Positions 8,782-16,770 of a DNA stretch of 64,000 bases are shown one piece after another. Position 1 is the first letter of the stretch. Each line of letters begins with the position of its first letter. A program made the translations under genes and the position numbers. Origin of the DNA: an uncultured Clostridiaceae bacterium (GTDB lineage Bacteria > Bacillota > Clostridia > Clostridiales > Clostridiaceae). The notes under the pieces are model-generated. The model did no database searches, was not told the DNA's origin, and saw only the letters and a program-made list of their open reading frames with translations. The DNA lies in assembly GCA_946405135.1 (NCBI GenBank), contig CAMJGD010000006.1, forward strand, positions 82,479 through 146,478, given 5' to 3'.

Positions 8782-10116
8782 TTATATTCCCAATAGTATC
8801 TTTGCTATAGTAAAATATATGAATAGAGCAAAAGCATCTACTATAGTAGTTATAAGAGGACTTGCCATTATAGCAGGGTCCATTTTTAGCTTTTTAGCTG
8901 CTATAGGGAGCATACCTCCTACAACTTTTGCTAAAATTACAGTAAAGAAAAGACTTATACAAACAGTTAGAGCAACATATACGCTAGTTTTATCAAAAAT
9001 AATTATTCTCAAAAAATTTACTGAAGCAAGCGTTACTCCCACTAAAATACTAACTCTAAGTTCTTTCCAAAGTACTTTGAAAAAGTCATTTAATTTTATT
9101 TCTCCCAATGCAAGTCCTCTGATTATAAGAGTAGATGACTGTGACCCTGCATTACCACCTGTATCCATAAGCATAGGTATATAAGCTGTAAGCAGCACCA
9201 CAGATTGAAGCACATCTTCATATTTTTTTATTATGCCTCCAGTAAGTGTAGCTGAAATCATAAGAATAAGGAGCCACACTATTCTATTTTTAGCAAGTGT
9301 AACAACTCCTGTCTTTAAATATTCATCTTCCGAAGGTTCCATAGCAGCCATCTTTTGGAAATCTTCAGTATTCTCTTGATCAATTATATCCACAATATCA
9401 TCTATGGTTATGATACCAACAAGTCTGTTCTCATTATCTACTACAGGCATAGAAAGAAGGTCATATTTTCTAAATATCAATGCCACAGTTTCCTGATCAT
9501 GCAGAGTTTTAACTGAAATAAAATTAGTATCCATTATATCTTTAATAAGTACATTCTCATCACTTAATATAATCTTTCTAATGGGTAAAATGCCTTCAAG
9601 CTTTCTATTATTGTCAATTACATAACAGGTATCTATGGTTTCTTTATCTACACCAGTTTCCCTGATATATTTCATAGCATCTTTTATGGTCATTTCCTTC
9701 TTTAAATCAACAAACTCTATAGTCATTATGCTTCCTGCTGAATTATCAGGATAATTTAAAAAATGATTAATAAGCTTTCTTTTCTTTTCATCTGTATTTT
9801 TTAGAACTTTTTTTACCACATTGGCAGGCATTTCTTCTAATATATCTACAGTATCATCAAGAAATAACTCATTAATGATTATTTCTATTTCTTTGTCAGT
9901 TATAGACTCGATTATGTACCTTTGTTGATCATTAGACATATAGGAAAATACATCTGCTGCCATATCCTTAGGAAGCAATCTGAATGTTATAAGCATCTTT
10001 TCGCTATCTACGTCCTCAAGCAGCTGTGCTATATCCACTACATTCATATCCATAAGCTGTTTTTTAGCTTCAGCCATTTTATTTTGTCTAATAAGTTCTA
10101 TCACTGTTTCTGCCAT
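8782..10116 (-). CDS. mgtE: Magnesium transporter MgtE
   Basis: 444 residues in the standard MgtE order: N-domain of helical repeats (about 1-125), two CBS domains (about 130-255), a plug linker and five membrane helices. The C-terminal segment has the conserved pattern PIxxxxxxxDPAxxxxPLxTTxxD. It forms a Mg2+-gated channel; the CBS and N-domains sense cytosolic Mg2+. The start has AAGGAGGGC, placed inside the last codons of a 27-codon upstream ORF that stops one base before this ATG, so translation is probably coupled. No M-box riboswitch is seen, unlike many Firmicute mgtE genes. Confidence 0.95.
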   Translation of the reverse strand: MAETVIELIRQNKMAEAKKQLMDMNVVDIAQLLEDVDSEKMLITFRLLPKDMAADVFSYMSNDQQRYIIESITDKEIEIIINELFLDDTVDILEEMPANVVKKVLKNTDEKKRKLINHFLNYPDNSAGSIMTIEFVDLKKEMTIKDAMKYIRETGVDKETIDTCYVIDNNRKLEGILPIRKIILSDENVLIKDIMDTNFISVKTLHDQETVALIFRKYDLLSMPVVDNENRLVGIITIDDIVDIIDQENTEDFQKMAAMEPSEDEYLKTGVVTLAKNRIVWLLILMISATLTGGIIKKYEDVLQSVVLLTAYIPMLMDTGGNAGSQSSTLIIRGLALGEIKLNDFFKVLWKELRVSILVGVTLASVNFLRIIIFDKTSVYVALTVCISLFFTVILAKVVGGMLPIAAKKLKMDPAIMASPLITTIVDAFALFIYFTIAKILLGI

Positions 10117-10117
10117 A

Positions 10118-10201
10118 TTAGCCCTCCTTATCTAATGTTTCCTTAGTGGTAGCCACGTTTATAGTATTTCTATTATAAGTACTAGGGGGGTCTTCTTCCA
10201 T
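10118..10201 (-). CDS. mgtE leader ORF, 27 codons, acidic/proline start
   Basis: The ATG at 10201 follows AAAGGA with 9 nt spacing. The peptide begins MEEDPPSTYN and ends DKEG. The stop TAA (10120-10118) sits one base before the mgtE ATG, and the mgtE Shine-Dalgarno AAGGAGGG is read as its last codons. It is too well placed to be random: its own ribosome binding site, the coupling and the leader position all argue for translation. The N-terminal EEDPP resembles the EPDP start of enterobacterial MgtL, where acidic and proline residues make the ribosome unstable at low Mg2+. Function is inferred, not shown. Confidence 0.6.
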   Translation of the reverse strand: MEEDPPSTYNRNTINVATTKETLDKEG

Positions 10202-10263
10202 ACTACCACATCCTTTCTAAAAAGCTATATATTAATTATAACACTTATTAGTATTATATATAA
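10202..10263 (-). promoter_or_regulatory. Putative promoter and 5' leader of the mgtE transcript
   Basis: TATAAT at 10240-10235 with a weak -35 (TTATAT, 17-nt spacer) would start transcription near 10228, only about 27 nt before the leader ORF. That leaves no room for an M-box aptamer on this transcript. Confidence 0.45.
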
Positions 10264-10379
10264 ATTTCATTCCTACTAAAAATGATAAAAATTTGAGCAG
10301 GATAAAACAAATATATTTACACGAAATTCTGATATATTTTGCTTAAAGGATAAATTTATCTATAGGGAGGACTTTAATC

Positions 10380-11438
10380 ATGGAAAAAATTAAAGTTGCA
10401 ATAATAGGAACAGGTTCTATAAGTAATTTTCACGCATTAGCATACAAAAAGTTACCTAATGTTGAAATCATTGCAGCCTGCGACATAAATAAAGAAAGGG
10501 CAGAAGAATTTGCTCAAAAGTATGATATTAAACACGTATTTACAGATTATAACGAAATGTTAAAAATGGAAGAAATAGATGCAGTAAGCGTTACTACCTG
10601 GAACAATGTTCACGCTCCTGCGAGTATAGCAGCCTTAAAAGCTGGAAAAAATGTTTTATGTGAAAAACCTCTTGCTCTAAATAGAAAAGAAGCAGAAGAA
10701 ATGGTAAAAGTAGCAAAAGAAACAGGAAAACTCTTAATGGTAGGTTTTGTAAGAAGATTTGGAGAAAATACAAAAGCTTTAAAACATATGATTGATGCTG
10801 GAGAGCTTGGCGAAATCTATTATGCAAAAACCGGCTGTTTAAGAAGATGGGGAAATCCTGGAGGATGGTTTTCAGATAAAAAAAGATCTGGTGGTGGTCC
10901 TGTAATAGATCTTGGTGTTCATATGATTGATCTTGTAAGATACCTTTCAGGAAAACCTAAAGTAACCTCTGTTACTGCTTCAACCTTCAATAAAGTTGGA
11001 ATAAAACCTGAAATAAAAGGTGTAACAAAATATTACTCTAAAGATTATGATACTTTTAATGACGTAGAAGATTGTGCTACAGCTTTAATAAAATTTGATA
11101 ATGGTATGACACTTTTCTTTGAAACCAGCTGGGTACAAAACATAAAAAAAGATTCCTTATATCTTGAATTATATGGAGACAAAGCTGGCGCTCAAATGGA
11201 ACCAACTTTAGAAATTTATGAAGACAAAAATGGATATTTATCAAATCTAGAACCTATGATAGATCCAGAATCCTACAGCTTTGGACATAACTTTGATGAA
11301 GAAATCAACCATTTTGTTGATTGCGTTTCCAGTGGAACTGAATGTTTAAATCCTGCTGAAGATGGTGTTGAATTAATGAAAATATTAGATGCTATTTATG
11401 AATCTGCAGCTTCTGGACATGAAGTAATAGTAAAATAG
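10380..11438 (+). CDS. Gfo/Idh/MocA family oxidoreductase
   Basis: 352 residues. The N-terminal Rossmann domain carries IIGTGSISNFHA, and the catalytic-domain motif CEKPLALN is present. The C-terminal alpha/beta domain contains GGGPVIDLGVHMIDLVRYL. Members oxidise or reduce sugars, inositols or their derivatives with NAD(P). An 11-nt gap separates it from the sugar isomerase downstream, so the two form an operon. A strong terminator follows that pair, and an AraC regulator comes next. The sugar is unknown. GGAGGA precedes the ATG. Confidence 0.9.
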   Translation: MEKIKVAIIGTGSISNFHALAYKKLPNVEIIAACDINKERAEEFAQKYDIKHVFTDYNEMLKMEEIDAVSVTTWNNVHAPASIAALKAGKNVLCEKPLALNRKEAEEMVKVAKETGKLLMVGFVRRFGENTKALKHMIDAGELGEIYYAKTGCLRRWGNPGGWFSDKKRSGGGPVIDLGVHMIDLVRYLSGKPKVTSVTASTFNKVGIKPEIKGVTKYYSKDYDTFNDVEDCATALIKFDNGMTLFFETSWVQNIKKDSLYLELYGDKAGAQMEPTLEIYEDKNGYLSNLEPMIDPESYSFGHNFDEEINHFVDCVSSGTECLNPAEDGVELMKILDAIYESAASGHEVIVK

Positions 11439-11448
11439 GAGGTAACTT

Positions 11449-12267
11449 ATGAAATTAAGTGTGAGTGCATGGTGTTTACAGAAAAAATTGTACAGTAAAG
11501 AAATGGACATATTAGATTTTATAAAATACTGTCATGATAATGGAGTACAAAGTGTAGAGCTTTTAGATTGCTTTTTCAATGATAATATAGATGAGTCCAT
11601 AAAACTTTTGAAAGAACTTCACATGGAAGTAAGCTCTTATTCTATAGGAAATGATTTTGTGCATAAAGATGAAGCAGCAAGAGATAAAGAATTGGAGTAT
11701 GTTATATCTTCTATTGATACAGCTGTAAAATTAAATACAAAATTATTAAGAGTATTTAGCGGAAATCCTAAAGATGGCATATCCTATGAAGAAGGGAAAT
11801 CATGGATACTAGAATGTTTTAAAAAAGCTTCAAAACATGCTGAAGAAAAAGGCATAGTTATGGTCTTAGAAAACCATGGATTCTTTGCAGGTAAAAGCTC
11901 TCAGGTTAAGGAAATCATAGAAAAAGTAAATTCTACTTCTCTTAGAGCAAATACAGATGTAGGGAACTTCATGCTAGTTGAAGAAAATCCTCTAGAAGCA
12001 GTAAAAAATCTAAAAGACTACATAGGATTTGTTCATTTTAAAGACTTTAAAGATGTGGGATGTGAACCTTCTGTTTATTCTTCAGTAAGCGGAAAACACT
12101 TTCAAGGCATGGCTCTAGGTAATGGTGATGTACCTTTAAAAGCTGTAGTAGATCTCCTTTATGACTTTGGCTATGACGGCTATCTATCCATAGAATATGA
12201 AGGTATTGAAGAACCTGTTTTGGGAACTACAGAAAGTATCAAGTTTGCAAAATCTATAATCAGATAG
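11449..12267 (+). CDS. Sugar phosphate isomerase/epimerase (xylose isomerase-like TIM barrel)
   Basis: 272 residues of the AP-endonuclease/xylose-isomerase-like TIM-barrel family. Metal-ligand-type motifs are visible in VLENHG, TDVGNFM, VHFKDF and LSIEYEG. This is the usual partner of Gfo/Idh dehydrogenases in inositol or keto-sugar pathways. It is translated from AGGAGGTAACTT ATG, 10 nt after the previous stop. It probably isomerises or epimerises the product of the dehydrogenase. The substrate is not defined. Confidence 0.87.
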   Translation: MKLSVSAWCLQKKLYSKEMDILDFIKYCHDNGVQSVELLDCFFNDNIDESIKLLKELHMEVSSYSIGNDFVHKDEAARDKELEYVISSIDTAVKLNTKLLRVFSGNPKDGISYEEGKSWILECFKKASKHAEEKGIVMVLENHGFFAGKSSQVKEIIEKVNSTSLRANTDVGNFMLVEENPLEAVKNLKDYIGFVHFKDFKDVGCEPSVYSSVSGKHFQGMALGNGDVPLKAVVDLLYDFGYDGYLSIEYEGIEEPVLGTTESIKFAKSIIR

Positions 12268-12282
12268 TGATTACTTTTCATC

Positions 12283-12309
12283 TCTCTCCTTAGTGGAGAG
12301 ATTTTTTTT
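12283..12309 (+). terminator. Terminator after the dehydrogenase/isomerase operon
   Basis: TCTCTCC/GGAGAGA stem with a 5-nt loop and a run of eight T. Confidence 0.92.
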
Positions 12310-12321
12310 ATTCTATGATGT

Positions 12322-12366
12322 ATAATGTTCTTAAAAGCAAACTTCCCTTAAAGGAGAGAACATTAT
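12322..12366 (+). promoter_or_regulatory. Start-codon-sequestering inverted repeat of the AraC gene
   Basis: A perfect 10-bp repeat, ATAATGTTCT (12322-12331) and AGAACATTAT (12357-12366). Its right arm overlaps the ATG at 12365, and the loop holds AAAGGAGAG. It could be an mRNA hairpin limiting translation, or an operator, because the left arm overlaps a TATAAT-like -10. Confidence 0.45.
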
Positions 12367-13270
12367 GTCCCCTAAAGATAAAATTGTAGAAAGAAAAAGA
12401 TTCCATTTTGATAATCTCTACCTAGACTCACCAAATGAATATGAATCTATAATTCTATATCAAATTGGCGATTTAAGCTGTAAACCTGGCTATGTGGTAG
12501 AAGATCATAAACAATTTTGCTACGAAGTCAGTTATATCTTTTCTGGAGAAGGTATTTTTTATGTAGATGGTAAAAAATATAAAGTAAAACAGGGAGATAT
12601 ATTTGTAAATCTGCCAGGAGAAACTCATAGAATTGAATCTGGCAGCTGTGAAAATTTTAGATATTTTTATCTTGGATTTATGTTTAATCATGAAAATCAG
12701 GATAAAAATTCATTCTTCAATATTGAAAAACGGTTTAATAGCATTAATAATCCTATAAAAAAAGATAGACTTAATATATATGTTCCTTTTTTATGCGCAT
12801 TAAAAGAATTAAGAAATAGAAACGAATATTCCTATGTTATGATAAATACCTACATGCATCAAATTTTGATATTGGTATATCGAAACTTCTTTTCTGACTG
12901 GGAGTATAAATATGACTATAAAGAGTTTACAGGAACTCCAAAAGAAATAGCCTATAACGTAATTAATTTTATAGATAATAATCTTTTACAGATATCAGAG
13001 CTTACTGAAATATCCAGCACTCTAGGTTATAGTTATTCCTATCTCTCTCATATATTTAAAGAAGAAATGGGTGTAACTCTTCAATCTTATTTTGCAGACA
13101 AGAAACTTCAAAAGGCAAAAGGGCTGCTCCTTGAAGACGAACTAAGTATAACAGACATTTCTCAAACACTGCACTATGAGTCTATACACTCTTTTAGTAA
13201 AGCCTTTAAAAAATCTACAGGAATATCTCCCAGCCAGTATAAAAAAAACCACTGCAAAGCAGACCAATAA
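12365..13270 (+). CDS. AraC family transcriptional regulator
   Basis: 301 residues. The N-terminal cupin sensor domain (about 25-110) contains VNLPGETHRIESGS. The C-terminal pair of helix-turn-helix motifs (about 195-295) includes LGYSYSYLSHIFKEEMG and ends STGISPSQYKK. It probably senses a sugar and controls the neighbouring carbohydrate genes on one or both sides. AAAGGAGAG gives the ribosome binding site. The start region is covered by a 10-bp inverted repeat, suggesting autoregulation. Confidence 0.9.
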   Translation: MSPKDKIVERKRFHFDNLYLDSPNEYESIILYQIGDLSCKPGYVVEDHKQFCYEVSYIFSGEGIFYVDGKKYKVKQGDIFVNLPGETHRIESGSCENFRYFYLGFMFNHENQDKNSFFNIEKRFNSINNPIKKDRLNIYVPFLCALKELRNRNEYSYVMINTYMHQILILVYRNFFSDWEYKYDYKEFTGTPKEIAYNVINFIDNNLLQISELTEISSTLGYSYSYLSHIFKEEMGVTLQSYFADKKLQKAKGLLLEDELSITDISQTLHYESIHSFSKAFKKSTGISPSQYKKNHCKADQ

Positions 13271-13451
13271 AATTTTACTATATATCCTATTCTCTGTTTA
13301 AGTAGTTCTCAAATAAAGCAAGTAAAGTACAACAAAAAAGAAAACTAAGTCAAATACTTAAAATTGTCTCTATTATATAATTTTAATTGAAACAATTTAA
13401 ATAAACACATAAGGAGGGAATAGGATAAGTATTTATACTGTCCTTAATGCT

Positions 13452-14972
13452 ATGAAAAATATATTATACATTCCATTGGATGAAAGGCCCTGCAACCTTA
13501 GTTTTCTTCCTATGATTTCTAAGGAAACGGATTACAATATAGTTATTCCACCCACTAATATATTTGGATATAAAAAAACTGCTGCAGATATAGACAAAAT
13601 GTGGACCTGGATATTTGACAACATAAATACTTTTGATTTCGCAATACTATCTATAGACATGCTTGTATATGGAGGTATACTACCTTCAAGGCTTCATCAT
13701 TCATCCTTAGAACATTGTAAATCTAAATTAAACAATATTAAAAAGATAAAAGAATTAAATTCTAAAATTAAAATTTATGCTTTTAATTTGATAATGAGAT
13801 GTCCTTCTTATTCAAGCAGCGATGAGGAACCAGACTATTATGAGGATTACGGAAAAGAAATATTTCAATATGGATATTTAAGCCATAAGAGAAATTTGGA
13901 AATTATAAATGAAGAAGAAATTAAAACTTTAGATAAAATTAAAGAGATGCTTCCTTCTTGGGTTTTAGAAGATTACACTCATAGGAGAAAAATAAATGGC
14001 AAAATAAATAAATATACCATGGAACTAGTTAAAGATAATACTATAGATTTTCTTGTAATACCGCAGGATGATTCTGCTCCTTTTGGATTTACTGCTGTTG
14101 ATCAGCATGTTTTAAGAGACTATATACATGATAATAGATTAGATTTTAAAGTATATATGTATCCTGGTGCAGATGAAGTTGGACTTACACTATTTTCAAG
14201 GCTGATAAATGAAGACAAAGGCATAAGGCCTTGTGTATATACAAGATTTTCTAGTGTAAAAGGACCTTGTATAATGCCTTTATATGAAGATAGATTGCTT
14301 TATGAAACCATAAAATATCAGATACTTTGTGCTGGATGTATACCTGTTGAGGACATAAATTCTGCAAACCTAGTACTCATGGTAAATTCTCCTGCTGAAA
14401 TAATGTATGAAGCTTGGGAACAAAATATGCCTGAGGCAAACTATAATGTAAATAAGAATCTCATTGAATTTGTGGAATTTATAGATTATATAATAAATAT
14501 TAAAAAGCTGCCTTGTGCTGTAGCAGATGTAGCTTACGGTAATGGTGGAGATATAAAATTAATTCAAGATTTATCTCAAAAAGATTTACTATTTAAAGTT
14601 GCATCTTATGCAGGTTGGAATACAAATTCAAATACCCTTGGTACCACCATATGCCAGGCCATGATTTACCATATATATGGCAAAACAAAAACTCACTTGG
14701 ATTTTCTTGCATTAAGATATGTGGAAGATACTGCTTACTGCTCTCATGTAAGAAAGCTTGTTACAGATAATTTTCTTCCAGAAAAAGGCTTAAATTATTT
14801 TAAAGCCGATGGGCAAAGAGGTGAAGTGTCTAACATAGTAAAAAAGGAATTAACTAAATTCTCCAAAGAGAATTTCATAGATAGAAGCTATGAAATAGAA
14901 ATTTTAGATTGCTTTATGCCCTGGGATAGGATGTTTGAAGTAGGACTAAATGTCAAAGTAAAACTTATATAA
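13452..14972 (+). CDS. DUF4127 family protein
   Basis: 506 residues starting with the family signature NILYIPLDERPCN, with SIDMLVYGGILPSR near residue 75 and DVAYGNGGD near 360. The family has no established reaction. It occurs in Firmicutes near sugar-handling genes and may act on a small sugar-like substrate. No signal peptide, so cytosolic. The ATG at 13452 lacks a nearby ribosome binding site. The strong AAGGAGGG at 13411-13418 lies 6 nt before an in-frame ATA (13425), which would add nine residues, so the true start is uncertain. It closes before a large two-way terminator. Confidence 0.85.
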   Translation: MKNILYIPLDERPCNLSFLPMISKETDYNIVIPPTNIFGYKKTAADIDKMWTWIFDNINTFDFAILSIDMLVYGGILPSRLHHSSLEHCKSKLNNIKKIKELNSKIKIYAFNLIMRCPSYSSSDEEPDYYEDYGKEIFQYGYLSHKRNLEIINEEEIKTLDKIKEMLPSWVLEDYTHRRKINGKINKYTMELVKDNTIDFLVIPQDDSAPFGFTAVDQHVLRDYIHDNRLDFKVYMYPGADEVGLTLFSRLINEDKGIRPCVYTRFSSVKGPCIMPLYEDRLLYETIKYQILCAGCIPVEDINSANLVLMVNSPAEIMYEAWEQNMPEANYNVNKNLIEFVEFIDYIINIKKLPCAVADVAYGNGGDIKLIQDLSQKDLLFKVASYAGWNTNSNTLGTTICQAMIYHIYGKTKTHLDFLALRYVEDTAYCSHVRKLVTDNFLPEKGLNYFKADGQRGEVSNIVKKELTKFSKENFIDRSYEIEILDCFMPWDRMFEVGLNVKVKLI

Positions 14973-15022
14973 TTTTATATGATTATGTGATAATGACAGT
15001 ACTATATATGTTCCCATAACAT

Positions 15023-15096
15023 AAGGCTATGTTGTAAATAAAAGTTGATGAAATATAATTTGTTATCTACTTTTTATTACAACATAGCCTTTATAT
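15023..15096. terminator. Long bidirectional terminator hairpin
   Basis: AAGGCTATGTTGTAA/TTACAACATAGCCTT is a perfect 15-bp stem. A further AT-rich partial stem lies inside and a T-rich tail follows. It separates the convergent DUF4127 and FolT-like genes. Confidence 0.88.
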
Positions 15097-15124
15097 TTTC
15101 GTACCTCTAAAAGGGCTTTTAATG

Positions 15125-15619
15125 CTAATTTTTTTCAATTAGATTCAAATGTTTCCATACCAAATGAATCATTATAACTTGTATAGGAAACATTGCTGCA
15201 CTTTTTATTAACCTAGACATAAAAATAACTCCTATAGCCTTACCTGTAATAATCAAAAGCCATAGTGTATTTAGTCCAAGGTCACAAATTAAAGTTACTA
15301 ACAGAACTGCAAAAAAAACATTTTTAAGAGAATATTTATCCTTATATAATAAAAGTCCATATATAACACCGCTGATAAATGCACTTAAAGTAAATCCGGG
15401 AAAATACATACTTTTAGGAAACAGCAGCATTCCTATTATATCTGATAATGCTGCAGTAACTCCTGCCGTTAAAGGGCCAAAAAGTATTGCAGAAAGTGCA
15501 ATAGGTAAAAAACCGAAACCTACTCTCAAAGTAGCAGTTTCAAATGAAAAAAATCTGGTTAGAATAATTTGCAGAGCAATTAAAAGACCTGTAGTAGTCA
15601 CTTTCCTTGTGGTTTTCAT
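15125..15619 (-). CDS. folT: ECF transporter S component, folate-specific (FolT-like)
   Basis: 164 residues, about six membrane helices, beginning with the TTRKVTTTGLLIALQIILTRF-type S-component signature (first helix with basic start). It would bind a folate and deliver it through a shared energy-coupling module (EcfA/A'/T) encoded elsewhere. Specificity is supported by a tetrahydrofolate riboswitch directly upstream on the same strand. GGAGGAG precedes the ATG. It is otherwise unrelated to the surrounding carbohydrate genes. Confidence 0.88.
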   Translation of the reverse strand: MKTTRKVTTTGLLIALQIILTRFFSFETATLRVGFGFLPIALSAILFGPLTAGVTAALSDIIGMLLFPKSMYFPGFTLSAFISGVIYGLLLYKDKYSLKNVFFAVLLVTLICDLGLNTLWLLIITGKAIGVIFMSRLIKSAAMFPIQVIMIHLVWKHLNLIEKN

Positions 15620-15648
15620 AACTCAATCTCCTCCTTTATATAACAAAA

Positions 15649-15682
15649 TGCCACATAAAGAGAGATTAACTCTTCAGTGGCA
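15649..15682 (-). terminator. Putative expression-platform hairpin of the THF riboswitch
   Basis: TGCCAC/GTGGCA outer stem with an inner AGAG/CTCT stem, followed on the minus strand by TTTTG. Its 5' arm shares bases with the riboswitch P1 3' strand, so the two folds compete. The U tract is short, so it may act on translation instead. Confidence 0.5.
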
Positions 15683-15780
15683 GTGGAATGCGGAAATTGT
15701 ACCGCAAATCTTTATAGATTTTTCGTTCAGTGACAACTTCCCATCCAACTGACACTTTACGCACAATTTCCTATTCTGCC
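15679..15780 (-). promoter_or_regulatory. Tetrahydrofolate (THF-I) riboswitch
   Basis: On the minus strand P1 is GGCAG/CTGCC. The next stem is a perfect GGAAATTGT/ACAATTTCC. Between them lie the conserved THF elements: GCGTAAAGTGT, GGATGGGAAGTTGTCACTGAACGA, then GCGGT and CCGCATTCC, matching the class I aptamer core and pseudoknot partner segments. The gene downstream is folT-like, the usual target in Clostridia. Binding of reduced folate normally lowers transporter expression. Confidence 0.9.
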
Positions 15781-15840
15781 TAAATAATACATCACCACAA
15801 ATTTATTTTAATTAATCTTATAAAAAACATTAACTACTAA

Positions 15841-16689
15841 TTAATATATTTTAGTTAATACTGATTCTGCAGTTTTATCTAAATTTTTGTAAGCCTTATC
15901 TTCCATTTTAAGTGCTACCGCAGTATATAGTATATCCAATATTTGTAATTGGGCTATTTTTGAAGTTAATGCCCCGCTTCTTAAAGGAGTTTCTTCTGCA
16001 GAACTTAAAAGTACTGCATCTGCATACTTGGTTATGGGAGACTTCTCATAATTGGTTATAGCTATAGTAAATGCTCCTGCTTTTTTTGCAAGACTTAAGG
16101 CATCTACAGTATCTTTAGTACTACCGCTAAAGCTTATTCCTATAGCTGCGCTGCTAGATCTTAAATTTACAGCAGACATACACTGCAAATGTGGATCTCC
16201 TATAAATTCACAGTTTATGCCTATCCTCATGAATTTGTACTTGGCATCTCCTGCGGTAAAGGCTGAGGCTCCAACCCCATATATATCTACTTTATCTGAA
16301 TGTAAAATTGCAGTAACGGCTTTTTGCAGAGCTTCCTTTGAAAGAATTTGAGATGTATTTTGTATAGCTTCTATATTTACAGCAGTTATATTGTTTATTA
16401 TTCCTTCTATATCGTCAGCATCATCAATTCTAGCATGAAAATTTTCTTTAGGACTTACACTTTCCCTTGCAAGCAATAGTTTAAACTCCTGATACCCCTT
16501 AAGACCTATCCTTCTACAAAACCTTATTATAGAAGTTTCACCCACGCCGCAGTTCTCTGCAAATTCTGTTATAGACATGTAAATTATTTTATTCTGATTT
16601 TCAAATATGTAATCAGCTACTTTTTTTTCTGCTTTAGAAAAGCTGTTATATAAACTTCTTATCTTCAATATAAATTTGCTTTCAGACAT
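15841..16689 (-). CDS. MurR/RpiR family transcriptional regulator
   Basis: 282 residues. An N-terminal RpiR helix-turn-helix (about 1-77, with SITEFAENCGVGETSIIRFCRRIG) is joined to a C-terminal SIS sugar-isomerase-like domain (about 125-260, with IYGVGASAF and ISFSGSTKDT), which binds a phosphosugar. It is likely the local regulator of the amino-sugar genes upstream on the same strand (AAC(3)-like, nanE and others). NanE makes or consumes ManNAc-6-P/GlcNAc-6-P, a plausible effector class. The closest functional analogues are MurR and NanR-type RpiR proteins; the effector is inferred. Confidence 0.9.
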   Translation of the reverse strand: MSESKFILKIRSLYNSFSKAEKKVADYIFENQNKIIYMSITEFAENCGVGETSIIRFCRRIGLKGYQEFKLLLARESVSPKENFHARIDDADDIEGIINNITAVNIEAIQNTSQILSKEALQKAVTAILHSDKVDIYGVGASAFTAGDAKYKFMRIGINCEFIGDPHLQCMSAVNLRSSSAAIGISFSGSTKDTVDALSLAKKAGAFTIAITNYEKSPITKYADAVLLSSAEETPLRSGALTSKIAQLQILDILYTAVALKMEDKAYKNLDKTAESVLTKIY

Positions 16690-16770
16690 AATTTCTTTGT
16701 TTCCTCCATTATAATATATTTAGTTTATTTATTCTCCATATACTGCTATAATCCTGCTATATTTGATTAA

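Noticed and set aside
8687..9184. 165-residue plus-strand reading frame
   Set aside because: It lies antisense to the well-conserved C-terminal half of mgtE and has no ribosome binding site.
10202..10379. M-box (Mg2+) riboswitch before mgtE
   Set aside because: The conserved M-box core is absent, and the predicted transcript starts only about 27 nt before the leader ORF.
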